Assembly (NCBI GenBank): GCA_012295275.1
Contig: CM022665.1
Location: 21,750,002-21,812,001 of the forward strand
DNA from: Chrysomallon squamiferum
Taxonomy: Eukaryota; Mollusca; Gastropoda; Neomphalida; Peltospiridae
Length of the DNA: 62,000 bases
Reading direction: 5' to 3'
Shown in pieces: positions 40,796-54,000 of the stretch (the stretch's first letter is position 1; each line of letters begins with the position of its first letter). A model generated the notes under the pieces. It made no database searches and had not been told where the DNA came from. It saw only the letters and a program-made list of their open reading frames with translations. A program made the position numbers and the translations under genes.

Positions 40796-43700
40796 GAAGA
40801 AAAAGAAAAAAAACGACATACACCAACAAACAAACAAAAGAAACAAGCTGAATATTAAAATACAATATTACCTAATGTCTTTTCTATGTCAAATTCATCC
40901 ATCATAACATACCACGTATCTCCATAACAAGCAGTATGTTTTACAATCTTGCCTGGACAGTGACCTTTGGCAACCACCTACATTATTGGATTTGAAAATT
41001 ATAAAATAGAAATTAATATTTGCACTCCACAAATCATCTCTAAAGACTTAAACTTTTAGAAAGGATATAAATGTGTGTGTGTGTGTGTGTGTGTTGCAAA
41101 TGTGTTTCCGTAAGTTGTTTGTTTTTGTACTTGAGAACAGTTGTAGATATAACTGACTTCAAAATCAAATTTGGTCCATTGGTATGTATTGAAAATTTAA
41201 AAAGTATAAATGTATATAAAAAATATCAAAATGGTTATTAAAACGTCACCTCCATGCATCCATTATTTCTGTTTGCATCAAGAAGTGGGATCCAAGCTGT
41301 AGGCTGAAGTACACTGTATGAGTCGTTGTCCAGGTAACCACTATCTGTATAATATTATTAATTTCTATTAATGATCCTGAGCTTTCAGACATGCACACAC
41401 ACACACACACGTGCGCACTCTCACACACATAGTGCATCTGCTGTTAGGTGTCAAATAATGATTAATAAAGATAGAATTAGAAAATTAATCATATAAAAAA
41501 ATATGTTACATATAAAATATGCATTTATCAAATACCTTGGTGCCAAGGAACAGTTGTAGCCTCGTTCTGGGGTGTTTTGGTTCTCAAGTTCCACACGGGA
41601 TGTCCAGCGATCTCTGGACCAATCAGCTGTTCGACTGCATCTAGAAGACGTTCATTGGACCACAGATCCCGAAAAGCCTGGTTAATTCACACAAAAAAAA
41701 TGAAAAAATTCCTTAAATATTTTACAATTCATAGACTTTTTGCAATTAATCAAATTGTAAACAATAAAGTGCTTTTACAATTATTAAAATGTGAAAAATT
41801 TGAAAGACAAAACACACACTCATGTATATATATATATGTATAGATTATATATGTGTGAATATTCATTTACACACACACACACACATATACATGTATATAT
41901 ATATCTCTGTGTGTGCATGTGTGTGTGTGTATGTGTCTAAAGAAACAACTACAACAGAAAAGTAGTATTATCATTCAGTAATTATTTAGTCAGAATAGTT
42001 ATAATAATACAACTACGAGTAATTTTAATATGAAACCCAGTTCGTCTTACATTTTGTTTGTTCTTTACAAATTCCAGTCACGTTTACAAAACTAACACAC
42101 TTTATCTGAACCCTGGACTGACCTAAATCAAAACAGTGTCAGAGAGTAAATAATGAATAACAGTGTCAGTGAAAGTATTTCTTGGTAACCTAAATAATGA
42201 ATTGTTAGGTTACAGTTTGAATTACTGAATCAGAAGGGGAAGTTATATTTATATGAAAATAATTTTTGAAAAGCTAATAATATGTGTAATATTAAATTAA
42301 AAAAGGAATTAGTTCTCTGATAAAAGTTTAAGAACAGACAAACCTGTGGAAGTTTTCCTTCTTTATGCAGAATAACATTAGCTCCTGGAAACTCTTTTTC
42401 TATTTTTGTCAGTCTGGTGAACAAACCTTCTTCTTTGTACAAATCTAAAACAACAACAACTTTAATGATAATATCAAAACAAAAATTATAATAAAACCAT
42501 GAAAAGTAATAACAGTAACAACAACAATAATATATATATATATAAAATGTTTTTCGAATAGATGAATACAACACTGATACTCAAAACTGAAAATTTTATA
42601 TTTACACAGTTATACACAAATGAATTCCAAATCACATAGATGTATATATATTTTCTTCAACAAAGTTTTCTTTCAGAATTAGCATGCGTAATCTCACTTA
42701 TGTTTTCTTATCTCACACACAAAACACTTTATTTATGAAGTAACCAGTTTAAACTGGAATATAAATATTTTAACTTTTTATTTTTCCGGCCTTGAAAAGT
42801 TTCTGAGCCAGCTCTTCAACCAGGTGTTCAATGGCTTCCCTACATGAGTCGAGTTCTTCTTTCTTAAAGAAATTCTCAACAACTGCATATCCCTGGAATG
42901 AAGATAAAGAGAAAAAATTTAATACAAAATATGAACTATTGTAGCAAAGAGATGAAAAGAAGATAAGTAAGAAAGATAACTTATACAGAGGTGGATAAAC
43001 ATTCTAGACCGATAAAGATATAATTTCTCTCTGTGTGTGTGTGTATGTGTGTGTGTATGTATGTGTGTGTGTGTGTGTGCATGCCTGAATGCTCATGTAT
43101 CGTTAATATAAAATTAATAATAATTTACGGACAATGGTTACTTGGACAATGACTCATATAGTGTGTGTGAATAAATAAATTAAATAAAATGTAAAAATAT
43201 CAATAAACGAACAAACAACAAACATTAATAATACGTATTTAAATAAAATCTTCATTTCCCATGCTGTATTATTTCAGAAACAAAGTGCCTTTTAATTAGT
43301 ATCACATGTACAGTTAATGAATGGTGTGGATATCATTATGTCATGTTATCTGAAAACAAACATGGCATTAAGTTTCATTAATTTAACATTTCAGTTCACC
43401 TCTTTCTTTACAAAACATTTCAACTCTGACTTATTTATTGCTATTTCTTTAAAGAACTATTTTTGACTAGTTTCAGGTTGATGATTTTCTTTTCTTTCTA
43501 TTTTTTTTTCTTACTTCTATTATTTTTGTTTAATTTTTTTTTAATGATTGTTGGGAATGGAAAACTTGTAAAATGTATCCAGTTATTCGAGTTATTATAG
43601 TGATCAAACCCAACCCCAACATAAAAGAAATTAAATAAAATAATAATAATAACAATAATGGAAATAATAATAATAACTATAATAAAATAATAACAACAAT

Positions 43701-44016
43701 AATAATAATAATAATAATAAAATAATAGTAATAATAAATATATAAATAAAACTTGAAACAGTTTCACAGTAACAATAACATTAATATGATATGTATGTTA
43801 TACTACTAAATTAAACATTATATTCAGAACAGTGCCCCTCCCCCCAGAATTACATCTAATAAATACCTCTTCAAAATACTGCTTCACAACACTTTCAGGC
43901 AGTTGACCAGGTTTCTTTTCTTTTGGTTGAGGGGGGATAACTGTGAAAACTTCAGGATGTGCTTCGTCAGATTCTCCAGGGTAACGAACTGGTGTTTGTA
44001 TTTCTGAAGCAGCCAT
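39195..44016 (-). CDS. Phytanoyl-CoA dioxygenase-like protein
   Basis: Complete nine-exon gene (order 5' to 3'): 43867-44016, 42775-42892, 42344-42444, 41536-41677, 41250-41344, 40872-40977, 40263-40347, 39717-39909, 39195-39320 (stop). All phases fit, giving 371 aa. It is a PhyH-family Fe(II)/2-oxoglutarate-dependent oxygenase: GYAVVENFFKKEELDSCREA starts the fold, and GHPVWNLRTKTP precedes the iron motif WHQD (His169, Asp171). The distal His264 is in IPHRSL, and Arg275 (EIRWSLDFRW) is correctly placed to bind 2-oxoglutarate. PWMKKWELVH lies near the C-terminus. No signal peptide, TM segment or PTS1 tripeptide (it ends HKA). Substrate cannot be told from sequence; many members are not phytanoyl-CoA hydroxylases. 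The start ATG lies in a TISU-like context. Confidence 0.93.
39405..39480. repeat. Poly-T tract
   Basis: About 70 bases of nearly pure T in the last intron of the dioxygenase gene. Confidence 0.95.
40678..40815. repeat. (AAT)n microsatellite
   Basis: AAT/AAAT run in intron 6 of the dioxygenase gene. Tyr- and Ile-rich ORFs are artefacts. Confidence 0.95.
41820..41935. repeat. TA/CA/TG simple repeats
   Basis: Mixed dinucleotide runs in intron 3 of the dioxygenase gene. Confidence 0.85.
43630..43750. repeat. AAT/AAC trinucleotide tract
   Basis: Imperfect trinucleotide runs in intron 1 of the dioxygenase gene. Confidence 0.9.
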
Positions 44017-44020
44017 CTTG
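44009..44020 (-). promoter_or_regulatory. TISU/YY1-like initiator at the dioxygenase start
   Basis: On the minus strand CAAGATGGCTGC spans the start codon and matches the TISU consensus SAASATGGCGGC at 11 of 12 positions. TISU usually marks short 5' UTRs and YY1-driven promoters. An acceptor-like TTTCAG lies about 40 bp upstream, so a spliced 5' UTR is the alternative. Confidence 0.45.
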
Positions 44021-45241
44021 TTTAAATATGAACGTATTGAACCTGGGTTATGTTCTGAAATAAATATTGAAAATAATTATTTATGTTTGATAAACAAAAC
44101 TGATTAAAGTTATTTTATTTCATTTATCTATTTTATTTTATGTTAGGACAATGAAAACTGAATCGTGTGTTAGTTTTGACGAATTTTTTATTATTATTAT
44201 TATTATTGATTTATTCAAAGCATTTCTAATGTTCTTTACAGCATTTAAAAAAAATATATATTTTAATTTGTCTTGATTATTTAGTTTTGATTTTTGTTGT
44301 TGTTGCATTTTTGTTTGTTTTGTGGGTTCTTGTGGATTTTAAAATGTTTTGATTTGATTTTCGGTTTTTCTGCATATAAAGAGAATAATATTTAAAAAGA
44401 ATGAAATGTTCTAAGTATTAAACTGTGTTATTATAGTAATTGATGCTATCACCTGAAGATCAGTATTATAATACATATGAATGAATGAATATAAATTCTA
44501 AAATCTAACAACAATTAAAAAAAAAAAAAGAAGCAAAACAACAAATAGTTCTATACGATTTAACTCGCATTTACTAAGAACACTAATTTAATATTTGCAT
44601 AACACCCATATATGATGTGAACAGACATTAAAACATATTTGATAATAAATGAACACACACACACACAAACACAATAACATGCATATACAAAAAAAAAAAA
44701 AAAAATACATATAAACAAATTACAGTTCACAGTTACACTTACACAAAAAGTCAAAGCAAAACGAAGATTGATTGATTATTCGGCGCAGGTCTGTTGTATG
44801 CTGGTTTAAATCAGTGAAGCGTACCTTTCTCACTAAAAAAGCATAATCTGATTTCGTATTATGTCAGAGTACCTTAGTCCGACGTACAGCCGCTTCTGTC
44901 GTTTAATTTCATATAAACAAAACATGTGTTTTTTTATAGGTTACAGTGGCGATACACTTTAATTAACCTTTATAATATGTCAAGGTCTTCAAATTCGGTG
45001 ACCGTAAAAAGTGACATTGAGTAACATATATCCAAAATACACTGTAAACAGAATAATCTAGAAACATGTTCAAATTTTATAGTGTGTACGTGTGAACAAA
45101 CAAATAATTATTAAACCCGACTATGGAGGAACAATAACGATATAAGAGATGAACTAAACGATTGTTTGTGTAAGTGTAGGCCTATTTCTTTTACACTGCT
45201 TCAGAGTGTGCGTTTATAAATTTCTGTTTGAAGATAGAGGA

Positions 45242-45244
<3 letters not shown>

Positions 45245-45290
<46 letters not shown>

Positions 45291-45331
45291 AGACAGTTCT
45301 GCAGAACAATTAAAGACAAAGAAAACATGTA

Positions 45332-45383
<52 letters not shown>

Positions 45384-45384
45384 T
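45245..45384. repeat. (TC)n and (ATT)n microsatellites
   Basis: A TC run of about 43 bases is followed, after 48 bp, by an ATT run of about 48 bases. Confidence 0.95.
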
Positions 45385-47866
45385 CCTACTATAATTCACG
45401 AGAGAAAGAAGAGGGAATAAATAATTATTGACTAAACGATATTTTCACACATTTAAACTTAACAGACTGTATTTTAATGTCAGAGGTTTTCTTCTTCTTT
45501 TTCTGTTTGTTTTACCTCGGTTGGTATTAACCACTATCTACACTGTGTTCGGGGTTAGTTCCCATATAAAACACTGTTTCAAAATACTACAGCAGTATAT
45601 GAAAATATTACGACCTGGGGAAGAAACAAAAGGATAACCGTCAGGAAAGTCTACGTTTATTATGACAAAGTTGGGTGAAAAATCAATATGTGAATGTTTG
45701 TATTTCATTCTGATTTAATGATAAAAAACAAACAAAAAGAAGAAGAAGAAAGAAAGAATAAAACTGTATTTATATTACGTTTTGGTACCTTAGAATCGGG
45801 AATAATAAGTTGAGAAGTGTTCAATTTTTATTCATTTACACAGCATAAATTCAGTGGTGTTTTTAATTCTACAACACGATCTGCGTAGTCAAAATTAAAC
45901 TGCGCTAATTAAATCATAATCACTGTTATCAATCCAAAAATGTATTTGATTATAATAAACCAATAGATTATCTGAATAAAATTTCTTGTGCTCAGCGCAT
46001 AGTAGTTATACATGTAGGCCTATATGTATATGAACCTTGACGTAGTTACTAATTGCTTAAAGGAATCTTTTAAACCATTCACGACAAAGTTAATCTTTAA
46101 GAGTTGTATCTTTTGATTTGATCTAAAAATAAAACTATTTGTACAAATATGTTTGTTTGTTGTTGTTGTTTTTTTTTTTTTTTTTTTTTCACAAATGTGT
46201 GAAATATAAACGTCCCTCAATCCAAGGGATATAAATCTGTTTAAATAACAAAACATTTACTGGGGAGCTTGATAAGCACATTGTGCAGTGCTGTGAAGTA
46301 AAGATGCTGATGAATATTTGAAAAAGACCAATTTTCTGTTACTCTGTTTATTATTATAAACTGTTAGCATTTTTTATTCAACTGTCTATTATAACATCAA
46401 GGGTTATCCTGGAATTAATTTAACAATAATGCTCAAATAGTTTAGGACTTGACTGACACGAGCAAATACCGTAAAGACTCGTGGATGTTTATTTATTTAT
46501 TGCAATATTATGAACATATTTTAATTAAGTGTGACAAAAAGGTTCTGCAACACATTCCCAGACTAATATTATGAAAGCTATTATACAAATCTAATAATTA
46601 TAAATTTATATATATAAATCAGTAGTTATTTAAAAATAAATGAAAATAATTGTTTTTGAGTTGTTCATTGCAATATTTGTAGGTAGTTGTTGATGCATTT
46701 ATTGCTGACGAAGAATTTAACTACTAACTACATCCAACCTGATAGTCTGCAATAGTTGTTAGTTGATTTGGTATTACTTGTGTCATCCATATTAAAATTT
46801 ATATTATTATTATTATCAGCATCATACTGACTTATTATTTATCTTAGGGGAATATGATCCTTCTAAGAAAACCTGCTCAGGTACTTTTTATTATTATAAC
46901 TATTTTTATTTTTTTTTTTTTTTTTTTTTACTCTGTACAAGACATTGAATAAGATACCTCATTGGTATAGAATCCATGCATGATCTATTGTATATTAGTT
47001 CTGTATAACACACTGAATAACAAACCTCAATGATATAGTATCTAAAACCTTTTAAAATATACTCATATATGACTATATTATCGTTAAACATTATATTTTT
47101 TTAAATTTTAATTAATAAATTCTTAGTCACAAGCACACAGATAACAGTTTCATTTTTACTGCAGGTTTCATTAAAGTTTCCTATATGAACTGTATATGAA
47201 AAGGAACAAATAGATATTTAGATCAGCCCTATATCAAAAACAAATTACTTTCACATAAGCTAGTCAGGTTTTTTTAAAGAATGTTATGCACAAGCTGTCA
47301 TTGGTTCTGTGCCCAGTTTCAGCTAAATAAACCATTCATATTCAGAGTTTATAAATTCAAGATTAAAAAAATACAAATTTCATTTCTCTGTATTTTGTCA
47401 CTTTCTTTATGAGAACACATCTGTCAAATTTGATAAAATAAACATAAAATAAAAACATCAAAATTAGATGCTAAAAGTTTAATTTATTCCTGCTTTCCTT
47501 TACTTTTCCAGACTCCTCTTTGATGTACAATTTTAATAATGGAATTTGAATATTTTTAACCAACTGAAGGAATGAAATTATTCTTAAAACAGTATCATCT
47601 TAGTGTTTATTTGTTCTTGTTAGTTTTTTGAACACTTTAGGACTTTAGATACGAAGTTGTTTTCACTCATTCTATATGGATTCCTTGAATACAAAATACT
47701 TGTTAAATGCTGAGTAGCAGGATACTAATACAGACAGTAAACACAAAGTTTAGCAAACAAAAAAACACTGTTTCCAACAAAATTAATAATATTGTAATGT
47801 ACAAATTATGTACACATCTTCCATCAAATACCACATATATTCCATCCAACAGCTCTTATGTCAATG

Positions 47867-48826
47867 TGCCTGACACATCCACTAGCCATGTAGTATTTTC
47901 CTTTCTATAGGAGTCTTCTGTGACATGTAAATTAATTTTTCTTGCACCTAGTTCCTCATCAGTACAGTATTTTGATGTGTGGGAGATGGGCAGAACATCA
48001 CACATTAACACCATTATATTCTGAAAAATAATTCATATTAGATAGTAAATACTATTATCTTTCTGAAATCAGAATATAATGTTTAAAAATTGACATTATT
48101 TAATTAATTTTCACAGAAATTTGCATAAACTTAACATCAGTATCAGATACATCAAAATCCTTTCTGAATCCATAATGTGCTCTTTTTTTTTCTCTCCCCA
48201 CTTTGTTGATATCTGTTAATTAAATTAGATAAACAGCTCATTACATAACATAAAAATTATGCACATGAATAGAGGGCAAAATATTCTTAACTTACAAATT
48301 TTGAGTATTTCCTCCTGTTTCAACTTCTGCCAGTCATTATTTAAAATGCCAATTAATTTTATTTCCCTTCTTTTCCTTCTCAGCCACCTTTAATTTGTAA
48401 TAAAAATAAAACAAATTTGCATTAGCTCAATATTATACAAACAAGAAAATATACAATATGTAATATTTAAATAGATCTTTTCTTTTTCTATAAAGCATGC
48501 ATTTTGTAAATCGGTCATTTGAAGTTATATTTGTTTGTAAAGAATACTCTGTTTTACAATTAGCTACTGCAGCAGCCTTTATCTGAACACATCAGAACAT
48601 AAGATTAATATGTATTTAACAATTAAAAATATAAAAAGAATTTCCTTTATCAAATAAGTAAAACATTATTATGATTTTGTTGATGTTGTTTACAGTTATT
48701 TAAGAATGTAAGAAATGAGGAAATACATATTTTTAACAATTTGTTACAGGTAATATTTAATCATACCTGATGGTTGTTGCAACTGGTGTTCTTGTTGGTC
48801 TCTTGTCTGGACATGATGGAAGTCCT
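47867..48826 (-). other. Possible exon chain, unidentified
   Basis: Exon-like pieces on the minus strand: 48771-48826 (acceptor TTTTCTAG, donor CAG|GTATG; GLPSCPDKRPTRTPVATTIR), about 48297-48388 (WLRRKRREIKLIGILNNDWQ, donor GTAAGT, in phase with the first), and about 47867-48020 (acceptor ATTTTTCAG, VLMCDVLPISHTSKYCTDEE to a stop). The third join gives an immediate stop in the frame set by the second, so the model is incomplete or the locus is a pseudogene. Family not recognised. Confidence 0.25.
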
Positions 48827-49994
48827 AGAAAATTAAAAATGAAACAGATTTTTAAGAATCACTGGTTTGTAAAATCTGATCAGTTTGTGATTTATGTCAA
48901 CTATTTATTAAACTTTAAACAAAATTAATTTGTGAAATAAATTTCTTATACTGAATTACAAACATTCTATTTCATTCTATAACCACGAGTTAAACCTTTT
49001 GTAGCCTTAATTTGTTTTGATGATTGAAGAGAAAATGTCTTCATGATATTCCTATTCTTCTGCAGTGGCAAATCTGTTAACTCAATCATTTTTTTCTCTT
49101 TTTTTGAAAGATTTGATAGAAATCAGTAGAATACCACTGTCTTGTGGATAGAACTTGGTGATATCCCTGCCAATCTCATCTAACATAAAACTGGCAGCAA
49201 CAAAAACATGCTTTGTATTGTAGAGATAAGATAATAAGTGAATTCTTTGCAGAGATCCACACCTGTTTGCAGCATTTTCTAAACCAGTGTCATCTGAGGA
49301 TTCGTATTACCATCATCTTCAGTGCCTGTGAATACTGCTTTGTCTACATCCTCCACATAACTGCAGAGAGGCAGCAGTGTCTGTTTCACTGCATCACTGT
49401 ATCATCTGTGGTGAAGAGTGGGTTGTTCCCATACAGTTCAGGAACAGCTGAGGTAAAAATGAATGAACACTGCTACAAAATGCTTGATGATGAAATGACT
49501 CTTTCTGAACTTCCTGCACTATTCTCATTAGAGCCTAGTGAGACTTTATAGGTAACACCAGAAGAAGAATGAACAGTGTACCTTAAAAATGTTCATTTCT
49601 AACTGCCTGTTTAGGTATGATGTTTGCTGCTTACAAGGTTATTTCTCAGATGTGTTTCAAAATGTTCACTGTCAGTCATATTCCAGCCATGAGACAAGAT
49701 GGTATTTGCTTCCAAGTAACTTAAAATATACAACAGTCAAACATCACTTATATTCATATACACTTCAAATAATATTTTAACAGCAAATAATTATTGTGAC
49801 AATTAAGACTCACTGAAGCATATGCAGCTAGTTACTCCATACAACAAATTCAGTGGATGTTATAGATACATGCTCAGAAATGCACTACTGAGCAACCTAC
49901 ATGAAGTAAAATAAATTGGCTCAATCCCATACAAGCCTGTAAATTTAAAACTTTAACTTGTTCAAAACCAGTGGTAGAATAAAGACAGGTGTTT

Positions 49995-50640
49995 CTAATT
50001 ATAGAATAGGGAAATAATAACCATTGTTTTGTATTCTGTATAGATCAGTATATAATGTTTTTAAAGAAGTTAGTGGGGAGTAAGTGCTAGCAAGACGGAT
50101 TAAGATCACTGCCTCCTATTGGGAGCTTTCATTAGTACTTGGAATTTAAGGGGGAACATTGTCCAGAGCAAGTATTGCACTCTGGCCCTTGACATGACAG
50201 CACTTTAAAATACTGTTAGTGAAGGTAAAAAAAATTATATTTGGTTAATAATGGTTTTACTTGTATGTGTCAAAGATCAGCTAAGGTAAGTAATTAATCA
50301 AGGCTTTCTGCTTTCATTTTAATAAGTCTATTAAAGAGGGATAATTAAGATATTATATATCAAAAGATGAGACAATAATTATAGTTTACTTATTGACTTT
50401 GATTTATTTTGAATAATTTATTAAAGTCTTGGCATAACTTTAAGTAACAGTGGTTACAATTTATAATAATTAACGTGATCTCTATTAGTTTCCATGTGGA
50501 AATAGATGAAAAATAAACAGAATTGATACAGAGAGTAATTTCATTATTTCTCTTCATGTGGCAACACTGGTTGTGTTGGGTAAGCGTTACTGACATCACT
50601 ATTTACAATATTGTACATGTTTTATATTTATGTGTAATTG
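49995..50640. repeat. Dispersed repeat, copy 2
   Basis: Second copy of the repeat found at 29478-30130, same orientation. Identical blocks include AAGAAGTTAGTGGGGAGTAA and TAACTTTAAGTAACAGTGGT. It contains an extra ~100-bp segment near 50150-50290 relative to copy 1. Ends are not defined. Confidence 0.7.
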
Positions 50641-53600
50641 TTAATTTACATGGTATCTTTTTGATAACTGTCATTCATTTCTTTAAACATAAATGTCTCA
50701 GTAATAATATATTTATGTCTTCAATATAACAAAACTATGAATGATAATTACAGGAATTTCATGTATATATGTATTTAAAAGGCATATGGTTCAATTATAA
50801 TGAATTTCTTATATATGTATAACAGATTTTTATAGAGACTTTTATACAATGTAATTACTTCTAGTTAATATAAGCAGCAGTAATGATAACAGGCAGATAT
50901 AAAATATTAGCATTAGTTTGCTATGTTTCCAAGTGCCAGAAATAAATAAATCACATCCATTAATTTCATGTCAGCTAGATGTTAATGTGTTCCTATAAAA
51001 AACAACAAAAGGCCTGCTATTACATAAAGAGTGGGCTTAAAATTCCAAACTGAAGTTAACTGCTTTTGTTAAAGATTACTTTTAACACATAGCATTGGAT
51101 GAAACTCAAATCAGTTAAGATTGAATGATCACCTATTTTATGTGGTTGATAGACTATTTCAAGTTTCATATTATTTTATTTCTACTTGAATATGTGATTA
51201 TGATATCATGTAATAATATGAATAGGGAATATTGAACTGTAGCTGTTTTATTCATAGATAACTCCTCACGGATCCATAACTAATGAACTTTAACAGTTGA
51301 GATTAATATTAAAATGCATGCAATAAATTTATCTAGAATGAAAGGTGGTTTAAATATATAATTACCATAGACATTCAATTACAATAATACTCAAACTATA
51401 TCAAAAATGTTTGGTTTTTTTTGCTTAAGTTTCTGAAGAGTCTAAACATTGAAGATTTGAATAGCATTGTATGATTTATTAAATATATATTACTTTTCAT
51501 TCTAAATGTTAGATTTAAAAACAAATTCATATCATGATTAATAGTGTTTTTTATTTAAATGCTTGTCTCATCCCTGCTTATAAGATGTTACCTCCTACCA
51601 TGCATCTTCCAAAAATTAGCCCTGTAATGGATTTGACACAGAATGATTCCAGATACTTATGCTTCAAAACAGCCAATGAGCTCTATATGCCCAATGCCAT
51701 TTCTGTTACAATATATAATCGATAAATACATTAGTAAAATAAAAATTAATAAAACTAACTGCTGAAACCATGCATGATGTGATTATCATTGTTAAAATTT
51801 ATTTTATATTCCTGGTTCTCCTCATCTCATATATTACCATTTTCTTTATCTCTTATGTCCAAATATAGTTCCTGTGTTTTAAAAATTAACTAATTAATTT
51901 ATCAGACTAGTAAGTTATGTTACTGGGTAAGCACTATTATTATGTGTATGTTACCTACAAATTACCTACAGTAACAAAAATAATGATGTGGTCTAAACAC
52001 TAATTGTTTGTGCTGAGCAGTTTATATATAATTATGCAAGGTCATGAGATATAACTGCAGCAGATCTGCTTTGTCAAGCATGTTTAAAAGCTGACATAAA
52101 ACCTGAGCATAAACCTGTACTGAATATAGGATAAACACATGCAGTAGGTGTGTCTGAGATATAACCAGGACTGGTCATATTTAATTTAGTACCGGAGTCC
52201 TCTTATTCCCCACCTGAAATTTGTGAAATGTAGATACTGAAAAAATGATTTTAATGGCTTCTATGTATGTGATAAAATATGTTGCTATTTTATATAAATT
52301 AAGGTCCATGTAAAAATAATGAATTTAAAAAAAATATATTATTGACTATTTAGAATATCATGACATGCATGTCAGATACGAATATTAATTATCTATATTT
52401 ATATTAATCTACTCGTATAACGACTAAACTGATTTGTACCAGGGCTGTTATACAGTGCAAATCAATTTTTATGAAGTGGTAAACCTCTTTGGACAATTAT
52501 CTCAACTACTGATTACTGTAAAATAAAATAAATGAAATGAAATGAAATGAAATAAAATAAAATAAAATAAAATAAAATAAATGAAATAAAATAAATTAAA
52601 TTAATTAATTATTGAAACGACTAAGTTAAACAAATAAATAAAGTGAAATAAATAAATATTTGCCAAGTACCCACGCTTCGCTCTCAATCTCTCTCTCTCT
52701 CTCTCCATATGCATACATACATATATATCTACACAAATGCTTACCCACCCAGCATTACATTTATAGATTTATCAGTATAGAAATACATTACATTATAGTC
52801 AATTTAAAAAAAGAAAATAAATGGCAGCAAAATTAAAAGAAATACAATGAAACCACAAAAGAAATACAATGAAACCACAAAAGAAATACAGTTTATCATA
52901 ATTTATTAACGATCAAATAGTACATAATTTGTAGAAAAAAATGCTTAGCATCTATAAATAATAATGGCAGTATAAAAAGAATACAAACATAGTATATACA
53001 AAAACAAATGGGCATTGAAAACTACATTACACATCATTAATTACAAGTGTGGAAGAACATTAACAAAGTTACCATACTGTTTAGTATATTTCAGTGATGT
53101 TTTTAATGTAAATCTTTCAATAATGGTTTTGATTTAAGTCTTTTAATAGTGGTTTTGATGTAAATCTCTCAGCATTTCTTTTGATCTTTACACAGACATT
53201 TTTCTGTGATTTTCTATGTTTATGTCACGTACACACAAATTAATATAATTATACAACTATTTTTCTCATCATATATATATACTTTGCTATGTAAATGCAT
53301 ACATATTTCTGATATGCATGGCATATCTTAAAAGAAATGTTTGATCTATACAAATGCATATAAAATATATTCAATATTTGTATTAAAATGTACAATTCAT
53401 ATGAAATCAAAATAAATAAAACTGTCTTCTCAAGTCACCGGTAATAAGTATCATTTCTAATTAACATCAAGAAACTGCAAAAGAAATTAAATTATTTAGA
53501 AAATATTGAAACCCGTTCATTGGACATGTTGGTATACCAGTTTATAAGCTTGAATTAATGTGTATTAATGTATGAAAAACATACTTGAAACAAAAGTGAT

Positions 53601-54000
53601 GATACTAAAAACTGCTTATATTGTAAATGTACACATATAAAGTTGATAAACAGTAGTTAACTCCTGTTGTTTCTATTTCTACTTGAAATAATTTTGAAAC
53701 CCGTGAGTGCATCTTTTCACACATATACAAGAGCATTTGTTAAAAGTAAATTAACCTATTCTCTTACAACTCATTTCATGAAAATAATGGGTGTTTTTTT
53801 GTTTTGTTTTGTTTGTCTGGTACTTTTTGTTGTTGGGGGGGGTTGGGGGAGAAGACAAATCGTTCTGTCAGCTTCCAGTTAATTTCAGAAAACAGTTTGA
53901 ACTGTAATCATTTGTAAAATACCAGCATTGTAGTCAAGATAATGTTATTCAGCAGAACATAAGACACCAAAGAGTATTTAGTGACGCAGATATTTTCAAA
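50641..54000. other. Non-coding region 3' of the LRR gene
   Basis: AT-rich, with an AAAAT run (52535-52600), a short TC run (52688-52705) and a 23-bp direct repeat (about 52835-52890, unit AAAGAAATACAATGAAACCA). It should hold the 3' UTR of the LRR gene near its right end. No other gene was seen. Confidence 0.55.

Larger units (their letters stand above)
44053..49994. other. Largely non-coding region upstream of the dioxygenase gene
   Basis: Holds TC (45245-45287) and ATT (45336-45384) runs, poly-T (46169-46190) and poly-T (46911-46930). Between 47.8 and 49.5 kb a few exon-like pieces are listed separately. The remaining ORFs show no recognisable family. Confidence 0.5.

Noticed and set aside
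49213-49551. 112-aa plus-strand ORF
   Set aside because: Neither strand gives a recognisable family. It lies next to a dispersed repeat, has no splice context and no signal peptide.
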